A stretch of 7,688 nucleotides of DNA from NCBI GenBank assembly GCA_903844785.1, contig CAIMVB010000273.1:1-7688 (forward strand), given 5' to 3'. Made by a program: the position numbers and the translations under genes. Each line of letters opens with the position of its first letter. The stretch's first letter is position 1. Shown here one piece after another: positions 1 to 6,210 of this stretch. Under the pieces are notes generated by a model. It was not told the origin of the DNA. It did not search any database and saw only the letters and a list, made by a program, of their open reading frames with translations. Source of the stretch: an uncultured Rhodospirillales bacterium (GTDB lineage Bacteria > Pseudomonadota > Alphaproteobacteria > Acetobacterales > Acetobacteraceae).

Positions 1-501
1 GCCCACCAGCACCCCGGCCGAAGTCACCACATCCGCCCATAAATGCCGCGCATCGGCCATCAGCGCTGGGGAGCGCAAGGCCTTGCCGCGCCGTCCCAAA
101 AAAAGCGCCCAGGCCGCGTTGATGCCGCTGGCCACCGCTGCCACCGCCAAGCCAATGCCGGCCTGTTCCGGCGTGCGCGGCGCCTGAAAGGCGCCCCAGG
201 CTTCGTGCAAAATCAGCAGTGCCGCCACAATGATCAGCGCGCCTTCCAACACTGCCGAGAAATACTCGGCTTTGGAATGACCATAAGGATGGTTGGCATC
301 GGCCGGCAGGGCGGATAGCCGCACCGCCACCAGCGCCGCCAGCGCGGCGGCGACATTGACAATGCTTTCCAGCGCATCGGCGTAAAGCGCGACAGAGCCC
401 GTAACCCACCAGGCCATTGCCTTGAGTGCGAGAACCGCCACCGCAACCGCCACGCTTCCCGCAGCCAGCCGCGCGGCGCTGGAATGCCGGGCCTCAACCA
501 T
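1..501 (-). CDS. Cation diffusion facilitator (CDF) family metal transporter, N-terminal part
   Basis: Inner-membrane metal/proton antiporter family that exports divalent metals such as Zn, Fe, Mn or Co. Only the first 167 residues are in the window; the 3' end lies beyond position 1. Hydrophobic segments are visible at about residues 12-33, 36-60, 81-103, 114-135 and from 147 on. Compared with E. coli YiiP, the motif HPYGH at 71-75 and D68 fall at the YiiP site-B positions D68/H71/H75, and HLWAD at 153-157 supplies the site-A pair H153/D157. The other site-A positions are E45 and N49 instead of the two aspartates of YiiP, so metal choice cannot be read off. The ATG at 501 is the first possible start, because an in-frame TAA lies 9 nt upstream. 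No clear ribosome binding site is seen. It starts 23 nt after the metH stop, so it is probably co-transcribed with metH. The family is sure; the metal is unknown. Confidence 0.92.
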   Translation of the reverse strand, partial: MVEARHSSAARLAAGSVAVAVAVLALKAMAWWVTGSVALYADALESIVNVAAALAALVAVRLSALPADANHPYGHSKAEYFSAVLEGALIIVAALLILHEAWGAFQAPRTPEQAGIGLAVAAVASGINAAWALFLGRRGKALRSPALMADARHLWADVVTSAGVLVG

Positions 502-524
502 GGTGGGGGTTTAGCCCAGCCTGC

Positions 525-3500
525 CTAGACCGAGAAGTACTTGGCGCGCGGGTGGTGCAGCACAATCGCGCTGGTGGATTGTTCGGGATGGAGCTGCCAT
601 TCATCGCTGAGCGATACGCCAATGCGCTCAGCATCCAAAAGCTTGAGTAGGCCTTCCTGATCCTCCAGCTTTGGGCAGGCCGGATAGCCAAAGGAATAGC
701 GCCCGCCGCGATAGCCCTGCTGGAGCATTTTTTCGATATCGCGGTCATCCTCGGCCGCGAAGCCCAATTCGGCGCGGATGCGCTTATGGACATATTCGGC
801 CAAGGCTTCCGCCATTTCCACCGAAAGACCATGCAGATAGAGGTAATCCTGGTAGCGGTTTTCCTCAAACCAATCGCGCGCGATATCGGATGCCTTCTGA
901 CCCACGGTCACGACTTGCAGGCCGATCACATCGCGCGCGCCGGGGCCATCATCCACATCGCGCACGAAATCGGCGATGCAATCGCCATCCTCCTTGGGCT
1001 GGCGCGGCATATTGAAGCGGCAGACTTCCGTCACGCCATCTTCCGCGAATAGAATCAGATCATTGCCCTGCCCCGCGCATTTCCAATAGCCATAAATGGC
1101 TTGGGGCTTCAGGATGTTTTGTTCTTCGGCCAGTGCCAGCATGCGCTTCAGCACCGGGCGCAATTCCTGCTTGGCCCAGCCAAGGAAATCTTCGAGCGAC
1201 CGCCCGGCCTTCCGGAAGCCCCATTGGAATTGATAAAGGCTGCGTTCATTGATGAAGGGCACCAGCGCCTTGGGTGCCGCTTCCAAAACCCGCGCGCCCC
1301 AGAAGGGCGGTGTCGGCACAGCGCTTTCCGCCGCCACACGCCGGCGCCGGGTTTGCGCATATTTCACATCAACGGGCGCGAAGCCGCGTGGATCGGCCGT
1401 GCCAAGGGTGCGCTTTTCATTGCGCGCCTTGCCGGAACGCTTGGTTTGCAGCGCGGCCAGATAATCATCAAAGCCATTGCCCATGACCTTATCCATTAGG
1501 TGCAGGCCATCAAAAGCATCCCGCGCATAGGCAACACGGCCGGAAGCATAGGCGCGCACGCAATCATCTTCCACGTAATTACGGGTGAGCGCGGCACCCC
1601 CCAGCAGCACGGGAATATCCACGCCCTGGCGCGACATTTCTTCCAGATTTTCGCGCATCACCACGGTTGATTTCACCAGCAAGCCAGACATGCCAATCGC
1701 ATGCGCCTTGTGTTCGCGGGCGGCATTTACAATTTCGATCAGCGGCACCTTGATGCCAAGATTGACCACGCGATAGCCGTTATTGGTTAGGATGATATCA
1801 ACCAGATTCTTGCCGATATCATGCACATCGCCCTTCACCGTGCCCAGCACAATGGTGCCCTTTTCCTGGCCGGCAACCTTTTCCATGTAAGGTTCCAGAT
1901 AGGCCACGGCGGTTTTCATCGTCTCGGCCGATTGCAGCACGAAGGGAAGCTGCATCTTGCCCGCGCCGAACAACTCGCCGACCACCTTCATGCCATCAAG
2001 CAAAACATCATTGATGATGGAAAGCGGCGCGATACCCTTGGCCAAGGCATCGGCCAATTCATCATCCAGCCCCTTGCGGTCGCCATCAATGATGCGGTCC
2101 TTCAAGCGGCCTTCCACCGTCTCAGCGCGCTTCTTGGCCGTGGCATCGGCAGCTTTGCGGCCGGCGAAAAGCTCCAGCAATTTTTGGAGCGGGTCATAGC
2201 CCTCAGTGCGGCGATCAAAGATCAAATCTTCCGCAACCTTCACCTCTTCCGGCGGAATTTGATGCAGCGGCTTGATTTTGGAAACATGCACAATAGCCCC
2301 CGTCATGCCCGCCTTCACCGCATGATCCAGAAACACGCTATTCAGCACATGCCGCGCGGCGGGGTTGAGCCCGAAGGAGATATTGGAAAGCCCGAGAATG
2401 ATCTGAATATCGGGAAATTCATCCCGGATCATGCGAATGCCCTCAAGCGTCCAAAGGCCAAGCTTGCGGTCATCCTCATTACCCGTCGCGACCGTGAAGG
2501 TTAGCGGGTCAATCATCAGGTCGGATTGCGCCAACCCGTGCTTAGTGCAGGCAAATTCCACCAGGCGGCGCGCGATGCGCAGCTTATCCTCAGCTGTTTT
2601 CGCCATGCCAACTTCGTCAATTGTCAACGCAATCACCGCGGCGCCGAATTTACGCGCAAGCAACATACGATCTTCGGCGGCCTTCTCACCTTCTTCGAAA
2701 TTGATCGAATTGATGATGGGCTTGCCGCCATGCAGCTTGAGTGCTGCTTCAATCACCGGGGTTTCGGTGGAATCAATCACCAGCGGGCCATTCACGCTGC
2801 TGGTGAAGCGGCGAATCACCTCGCTCATTTCCGCCATTTCATCGCGCCCGACAAAGGCAGTGCAGATGTCCAGGCTGTTTGAACCCTCGGCCATTTGCTC
2901 ACGGCCCATGGCAACGCAGCCATCCCAATCGCCCGCTGCTTGGCGTTCGCGCCATGCCTTCGATCCATTGGCATTGCAACGCTCACCAATGGAGAAATAG
3001 GAATTTTCCTGGCGCAAGGCCGTCGCGGTATAAAGGGATGCGACCGACGGCACCCAATGAAATTTACGCTTGATCGGCGCCGGGCGATGCGCGGCCCCGC
3101 CAAGCTTGCGCAGCATCCCATCAAGGGCGGCGATATGCGGCGTTGAAGTGCCGCAGCAACCGCCAATCAGGTTCAATCCATCTTCGACAACAAAGCGTTC
3201 CATCCAGGCGGCGAGTTCTTCCGCGCCCAGCGGGTAGTGGGTTTTGCCATCCACCAATTCCGGCAGGCCAGCATTGGGTTGGCAGGAAATCAGCCCCGGC
3301 CAGTTTTGCGAAAGCCAGCGCACATGTTCCGCCATTTCCTGCGGGCCAGTGGCGCAATTCAGCCCCATCAGCGGCACATCAAGCGCATGCACAACCGTTG
3401 TGGCGGCGGCGATATCGGGGCCAACCAAAAGCGTGCCAGTGGTTTCCACCGTCACCTGCACAAAAATCGGAATATCCGAACCCGCTGCCTTGCGCGCAAT

Positions 3501-4025
3501 TTTTGCGGCATTCACCGCGGCCTTGATGAAAAGTGTGTCCTGATTGGTTTCTGTCAGCAGCGCATCCGCCCCGCCCGCAATCAGGCCACGGCATTGTTCG
3601 ACCAGCGCGGCTTCCAGCGCGTCATAGGTGATATTGCCCAGGCTCGGCAGCTTGGTGCCCGGGCCGATATCGCCCACCACCCAACGATGCCTGCCATCGG
3701 CGAAGCTTTCCGCCGCTTCACGCGCCAATTCCACTGAAAGCTTGTTGATTTCGAAGGCGCGTTCTTCAAGTTCAAACTCGGCCAAGGTCACCGGCGAACC
3801 GCCGAAGCTATTGGTCAGCACCATATCCGCGCCGGCTTCATAATAGCCTCGGTGAATATCGCGCACGATGTCGGGGCGCGAAAGGTTCAGCACTTCCGTG
3901 CAATTTTCTTTGCCCCAGTAATCGCGTTCCACTTCCAAAGCCATGGCCTGAACGCGGCTACCCATGCCGCCATCACAAAGCAAAACGCGGTCACGAAGGG
4001 CGTCGAGAAGATGCGGGCGCGCCAT
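525..4025 (-). CDS. metH: Cobalamin-dependent methionine synthase MetH, full length
   Basis: Cytosolic enzyme that moves the methyl group of 5-methyltetrahydrofolate to homocysteine through methylcobalamin, giving methionine. All four modules are in one 1166-aa chain. The homocysteine domain (about 1-315) has zinc cysteines C224 (GLNCATGP) and C290/C291 (GGCCG). The pterin domain (about 340-625) has FSIGERCNANG at 344, DSTE at 418 and GLSNISFGLN at 545. The cobalamin cap and Rossmann domains (about 635-860) have GDVHDIG at 732-738, with H735 as lower cobalt ligand and D733 and S786 matching the E. coli Asp757-His759-Ser810 triad. The reactivation domain (about 900-1166) has R1109-x3-GYP for SAM binding. 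It ends at AKYFSV, lacking the roughly 35-residue tail of E. coli MetH (1227 aa). The start has a GAAGG 6 nt upstream, overlapping the stop of the preceding regulator gene. The gap of 9 nt suggests translational coupling and shared SAH-linked control. Confidence 0.98.
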   Translation of the reverse strand: MARPHLLDALRDRVLLCDGGMGSRVQAMALEVERDYWGKENCTEVLNLSRPDIVRDIHRGYYEAGADMVLTNSFGGSPVTLAEFELEERAFEINKLSVELAREAAESFADGRHRWVVGDIGPGTKLPSLGNITYDALEAALVEQCRGLIAGGADALLTETNQDTLFIKAAVNAAKIARKAAGSDIPIFVQVTVETTGTLLVGPDIAAATTVVHALDVPLMGLNCATGPQEMAEHVRWLSQNWPGLISCQPNAGLPELVDGKTHYPLGAEELAAWMERFVVEDGLNLIGGCCGTSTPHIAALDGMLRKLGGAAHRPAPIKRKFHWVPSVASLYTATALRQENSYFSIGERCNANGSKAWRERQAAGDWDGCVAMGREQMAEGSNSLDICTAFVGRDEMAEMSEVIRRFTSSVNGPLVIDSTETPVIEAALKLHGGKPIINSINFEEGEKAAEDRMLLARKFGAAVIALTIDEVGMAKTAEDKLRIARRLVEFACTKHGLAQSDLMIDPLTFTVATGNEDDRKLGLWTLEGIRMIRDEFPDIQIILGLSNISFGLNPAARHVLNSVFLDHAVKAGMTGAIVHVSKIKPLHQIPPEEVKVAEDLIFDRRTEGYDPLQKLLELFAGRKAADATAKKRAETVEGRLKDRIIDGDRKGLDDELADALAKGIAPLSIINDVLLDGMKVVGELFGAGKMQLPFVLQSAETMKTAVAYLEPYMEKVAGQEKGTIVLGTVKGDVHDIGKNLVDIILTNNGYRVVNLGIKVPLIEIVNAAREHKAHAIGMSGLLVKSTVVMRENLEEMSRQGVDIPVLLGGAALTRNYVEDDCVRAYASGRVAYARDAFDGLHLMDKVMGNGFDDYLAALQTKRSGKARNEKRTLGTADPRGFAPVDVKYAQTRRRRVAAESAVPTPPFWGARVLEAAPKALVPFINERSLYQFQWGFRKAGRSLEDFLGWAKQELRPVLKRMLALAEEQNILKPQAIYGYWKCAGQGNDLILFAEDGVTEVCRFNMPRQPKEDGDCIADFVRDVDDGPGARDVIGLQVVTVGQKASDIARDWFEENRYQDYLYLHGLSVEMAEALAEYVHKRIRAELGFAAEDDRDIEKMLQQGYRGGRYSFGYPACPKLEDQEGLLKLLDAERIGVSLSDEWQLHPEQSTSAIVLHHPRAKYFSV

Positions 4026-4037
4026 GGGAAACCTTCA
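4026..4037 (-). promoter_or_regulatory. metH ribosome binding site overlapping the upstream stop codon
   Basis: On the minus strand the stop TGA of the regulator gene (4037-4035) runs directly into AGG. The sequence GAAGG (4036-4032) sits 6 nt before the metH ATG at 4025. A Shine-Dalgarno made partly from the previous stop codon supports the chosen metH start and suggests translation of the two genes is coupled. Confidence 0.75.
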
Positions 4038-4976
4038 GAAAACGGGGGTGGAAACAGAAAGCGGCAAGCGTTCGGCAGACCAAAGCCTTAGTGTGAGGCC
4101 AGCGGGAATTGGGCTGACGCGCGGTGCGGTACAGCCCGCGCCACCAAGCCAGCCCGCCATCGCCGCATCATCAAAACCAGGCCAGCGATGCGCATAACGC
4201 GTCAGCAAATCGGCGCGGTCATGCGGCGCCAAATCCAGAATCAAAAGCCGCCCGCCCGGGCGCAGCACGCGCGCGGCTTCGGCCAAAGCCGCAGCGGGGT
4301 CTTCGGCGTAATGCAGCACCATATGCAGTGTCACGGCATCAAAACCCGCATCGGGCAAAGGCAGCCGGTACATATCGGCCTGGCGGACGGAAATATGGGC
4401 CAGCCCCGCTTCGGTCAGGCGGCTGCGTGCCAGCGCCAGCATCTCGCGGGAGGCATCAACGCCAAGCCCTTCTTCAATGCGCGGGGCCAGCCGCGCCAAA
4501 AGCCCGCCCGTGCCGCAACCAATATCCAAAACGCGGCCCAGCCGGCCATCAGGCAGGGCTTGCAGCAGGGCGGTTTCAATTGCCTCGGCGGGCAGGCCAA
4601 GGGCGCGGCTTTCATCCCAATCCGCGCCATGGCTGCGGAAACTATCGGAAGCGATGCGCGCGCGCTCGGCGGCCAAGCGCGCCGCGGCGCGACGATCAGC
4701 GGCCAGCAGCGGGTCCGCTTCCGGCAGGCGGGCCAGGATATGGCGGGGCAGATCAGCCTCGGGCGCCATTTGGAACCAAGCATTGGCGCCTTCCGGTGTG
4801 CGGGTCAGCAGGCCGGCTTCAACCAAAAGCTTCAAATGACGGGACAGCCGGGGCTGGGATTGGCCCAGAATCGCCACCAATTCCGTGACGCACCAGGCGC
4901 CGCGGGCGCATAGCGCCAGTAGCCGGAGCCGGGTGGGCTCGGCCGCGCCGCGCAATTGGGACAATACATCCTGCAT
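4035..4976 (-). CDS. ArsR-type regulator fused to an SAM-dependent methyltransferase domain (SahR-like)
   Basis: Predicted 313-aa cytosolic DNA-binding protein. Residues 1-75 form an ArsR winged helix: AAEPTRLRLLALC at 11-23 and the recognition region GQSQPRLSRHLKLLVEAGLL at 38-57. No ArsR-type metal-binding cysteine pair is evident in the recognition helix. Residues about 145-250 form a class I methyltransferase fold: VLDIGCGTG at 149-157 (SAM/SAH loop), acidic D174 in GVDAS, QAD at 199-201, and VLRPGGRLLILD at 237-248. Fusions of this layout beside metF or metH in Proteobacteria include SahR, which senses S-adenosylhomocysteine and represses methionine-cycle genes; that role is inferred here from architecture and the metH neighbour. 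An upstream ATG at 5018 is also open, but its 14 extra residues are encoded by a palindrome and have no ArsR character, so M at 4976 is preferred. A GGGGG run is too close to that ATG for an ideal ribosome site, so a leaderless message is possible. A true methyltransferase activity cannot be excluded. Confidence 0.88.
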   Translation of the reverse strand: MQDVLSQLRGAAEPTRLRLLALCARGAWCVTELVAILGQSQPRLSRHLKLLVEAGLLTRTPEGANAWFQMAPEADLPRHILARLPEADPLLAADRRAAARLAAERARIASDSFRSHGADWDESRALGLPAEAIETALLQALPDGRLGRVLDIGCGTGGLLARLAPRIEEGLGVDASREMLALARSRLTEAGLAHISVRQADMYRLPLPDAGFDAVTLHMVLHYAEDPAAALAEAARVLRPGGRLLILDLAPHDRADLLTRYAHRWPGFDDAAMAGWLGGAGCTAPRVSPIPAGLTLRLWSAERLPLSVSTPVF

Positions 4977-4985
4977 GCCCCCACA

Positions 4986-5011
4986 TAGACATAAACATAT
5001 TCTTATGTCTA
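4986..5011. promoter_or_regulatory. Inverted repeat, probable operator of the ArsR/SahR-like regulator
   Basis: A perfect 9-bp inverted repeat with arms TAGACATAA (4986-4994) and TTATGTCTA (5003-5011) flanks an 8-nt spacer. It can be extended by CAC/GTG (4982-4984 and 5012-5014) if one base at 4985 is looped out. ArsR-family dimers typically bind AT-rich interrupted palindromes that overlap their own promoter. This one starts 10 nt upstream of the preferred regulator start and 40 nt upstream of the divergent gene. It is therefore placed to autoregulate the regulator-metH operon and possibly to control the rightward genes too. The binding partner is inferred, not shown. Confidence 0.7.
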
Positions 5012-5040
5012 GTGTCATGAAAGCCCTATCGGCAAACGCG

Positions 5041-5045
5041 AAGGA
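5041..5045 (+). promoter_or_regulatory. Ribosome binding site of the CxCC protein gene
   Basis: AAGGA stands 5 nt before the ATG at 5051. It supports this short gene being translated and fixes its start. Confidence 0.65.
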
Positions 5046-5050
5046 TTGTC

Positions 5051-5395
5051 ATGGCTTGGTCCGTTGATGCCCGCATTCCCGTTCATATCCTGGCACTGGG
5101 GGAAGCCCCGGCGCCGGGCATGGCGGTACTTGCTGAAGCGCCGGCGGAAGCAAGCGCCCCCGCAATGGCGGTCTTCTCGCTGGAAGGCGCCCATGTGCCA
5201 GCCTGCGCCTGCTGCGGCGCGCGCGGGCCGGTGGCGGAAGCGCTAGACCGGCTATTTCTTGGCCGAGTACGCGGCGACTTCCCCTGGTTCACTTCCATTG
5301 CCGCCCTGCCCCGCAGCGATGCGGGCGCCGAGGCGATTCGCCGGACGCTGCGCGAAGACCAAGCCAGCAGCGCGCGGTTTCGTCTGGCGCCATAA
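5051..5395 (+). CDS. Small CxCC protein resembling a reduced CobW/COG0523 metallochaperone GTPase
   Basis: A 114-aa soluble protein with no signal peptide or membrane segment and no assigned function. Residues 51-112 follow the pattern of the CobW/YjiA family around and after its metal-binding CxCC motif: CACC at 52-55, then E63-A-L, L68, a basic RVRG at 72-75, F80, I95/TL at 99-100, and ARFRL at 108-112. In COG0523 proteins that stretch leads into the next strand of the GTPase domain, but here the protein ends. Near the N-terminus IPVHILALGEAPAPGMA (9-25) sits where CobW has its first strand and P-loop, yet the GK(S/T) lysine and serine/threonine are absent, so GTP binding is unlikely. The rest of the G domain and the C-terminal domain are missing. 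It has a good ribosome site and GC-rich codon use like its neighbours, so it is probably a live gene and not debris. The homology rests on remembered family patterns and is moderate; it could be an unrelated zinc-binding protein. Confidence 0.72.
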   Translation: MAWSVDARIPVHILALGEAPAPGMAVLAEAPAEASAPAMAVFSLEGAHVPACACCGARGPVAEALDRLFLGRVRGDFPWFTSIAALPRSDAGAEAIRRTLREDQASSARFRLAP

Positions 5396-5445
5396 GCCCG
5401 ATTGGGTAAGGCTGCCCCGCAACGAAGCGAGGAAGGCAAAGCGCC

Positions 5446-6201
5446 ATGGCCCAGGATGATTTCGCCCACTACCCAAGCCTGCGTGGAAAGATCGTGCTGA
5501 TCACCGGGGGCGCCAGCGGCATTGGCGCCGAAATGGTGGCGCAATTCTCAGCCCAAGGCGCGCGCGTTGCCTTTCTGGATTTCGATATCGAAGCCGGCAC
5601 CGCCCATGCCGCGCGAACCAGCGCCACCTTTCTGCGCTGCGATTTACGTGACATCACCGCACTCCGCGCCGCTATCGCTGAAGTGCAAAGCCGCATCGGT
5701 GACCCGCAGGTGCTGGTGAACAATGCCGCGCGCGATGACCGCCACGCCATTGAAAGCGTAGAGCCCGATTACTGGGATGAACGCATGGCGACTAATCTGC
5801 GCCACATGTTCTTCTGCGCCCAAGCCGTTGCGCCAGCGATGCGCCGCGCCAAATCAGGTTCCATCATCAATATGGGCAGCGTGAGTTGGATGAGTGGTTC
5901 AGGCGGGATGCCCGCCTACACAGCCGCAAAAAGCGCGGTGCGTGGCCTGACGCGCGGCCTGGCGCGCGACCTTGGCGCTGACGGCATTCGCGTGAATGAA
6001 CTTGTGCCTGGCTGGATTTTCACCGAACGCCAGGAAAGCCTTTGGGCCGCGCCGGAAGCGGTGGAACGCCATATGCTGAAGCAATGCATCAAGCGCAAAG
6101 TCATGCCGCCCGATATTGCGCGCATGGCCCTATGGCTCGCCGCCGATGATAGCCGCATGGTGACAGCGCAGCATTTCGTGGTGGATGGCGGGGGCGTGTA
6201 A
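5446..6201 (+). CDS. NAD-dependent short-chain dehydrogenase, D-xylose 1-dehydrogenase-like
   Basis: A 251-aa classical SDR, full length for the family and cytosolic. The cofactor loop TGGASGIG is at 20-27, D45 at the end of the second strand favours NAD over NADP, and NNAA is at 92-95. The catalytic set is N117, S145, Y158 and K162 (YTAAK), and the C-terminal DGGG is at 247-250. Several stretches match my recollection of Caulobacter crescentus D-xylose 1-dehydrogenase (XylB): YPSLRGK at 9-15, the DDRH at 97-100, YWDER at 109-113 followed by NLRHM at 117-121, FC.QAVAP at 123-130 and TERQE at 193-197. Oxidation of an aldose, such as D-xylose or L-arabinose, to its lactone is therefore the best guess; the exact sugar is inferred. 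GGAAGG (5431-5436) lies 9 nt before the ATG. It follows the CxCC gene by 50 nt on the same strand, so the two may share a transcript. No other pentose-pathway gene is in the window. Confidence 0.9.
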   Translation: MAQDDFAHYPSLRGKIVLITGGASGIGAEMVAQFSAQGARVAFLDFDIEAGTAHAARTSATFLRCDLRDITALRAAIAEVQSRIGDPQVLVNNAARDDRHAIESVEPDYWDERMATNLRHMFFCAQAVAPAMRRAKSGSIINMGSVSWMSGSGGMPAYTAAKSAVRGLTRGLARDLGADGIRVNELVPGWIFTERQESLWAAPEAVERHMLKQCIKRKVMPPDIARMALWLAADDSRMVTAQHFVVDGGGV

Positions 6202-6210
6202 CGGTACCCT

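Larger units (their letters stand above)
4977..5050. promoter_or_regulatory. Divergent intergenic control region
   Basis: These 74 nt separate the leftward regulator-metH operon from the rightward CxCC-protein gene, so both promoters must lie here or in the flanking coding ends. Its left half is clearly AT-rich against GC-rich surroundings. TAGACA, which matches 5 of 6 bases of a -35 TTGACA, occurs facing right at 4986-4991 and facing left at 5011-5006, because it is part of the inverted repeat. Matching -10 boxes are poor (TAGTGT rightward, TATGTG leftward, both 18 nt away), so the promoter assignment is tentative. No riboswitch-like structure was recognised. Confidence 0.6.

Noticed and set aside
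234..497. Leftward open frame of 87 codons near the left edge
   Set aside because: It overlaps the CDF transporter in a different frame of the same strand; the CDF frame carries membrane segments and metal-site motifs, this one is Arg/Trp-rich noise.
502..524. Terminator between metH and the CDF gene
   Set aside because: The only self-complementary piece is a 4-bp TGGG/CCCA pairing without a T-run, so read-through is expected.
1821..2504. Rightward open frame of 227 codons inside metH
   Set aside because: It is antisense to the cap and pterin region of metH, where every codon in the minus frame fits known motifs. Its product has no recognisable domain and it has no ribosome site. Long antisense frames are common in GC-rich genes.
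4124..4913. Two overlapping rightward open frames of 254 and 241 codons
   Set aside because: Both are antisense to the ArsR-methyltransferase gene, are rich in Pro/Arg/Ala or Gln/Gly from GC-biased complement, and show no domain.
4977..5050. SAM or SAH riboswitch before the regulator-metH operon
   Set aside because: The space is too short and is filled by a simple palindrome; no multi-stem conserved core was recognisable, and the gap just before metH is only 9 nt.
5396..5445. Separate promoter or small gene between the CxCC gene and the dehydrogenase
   Set aside because: The 50-nt gap shows a ribosome site for the dehydrogenase but no convincing -35/-10 pair, hairpin or open frame.
6202..6210. 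Bidirectional terminator between the convergent dehydrogenase and acetyltransferase genes
   Set aside because: Only 9 nt separate the stop codons. The GGTACC palindrome at 6203-6208 is too short to act as a hairpin and no T-run follows.
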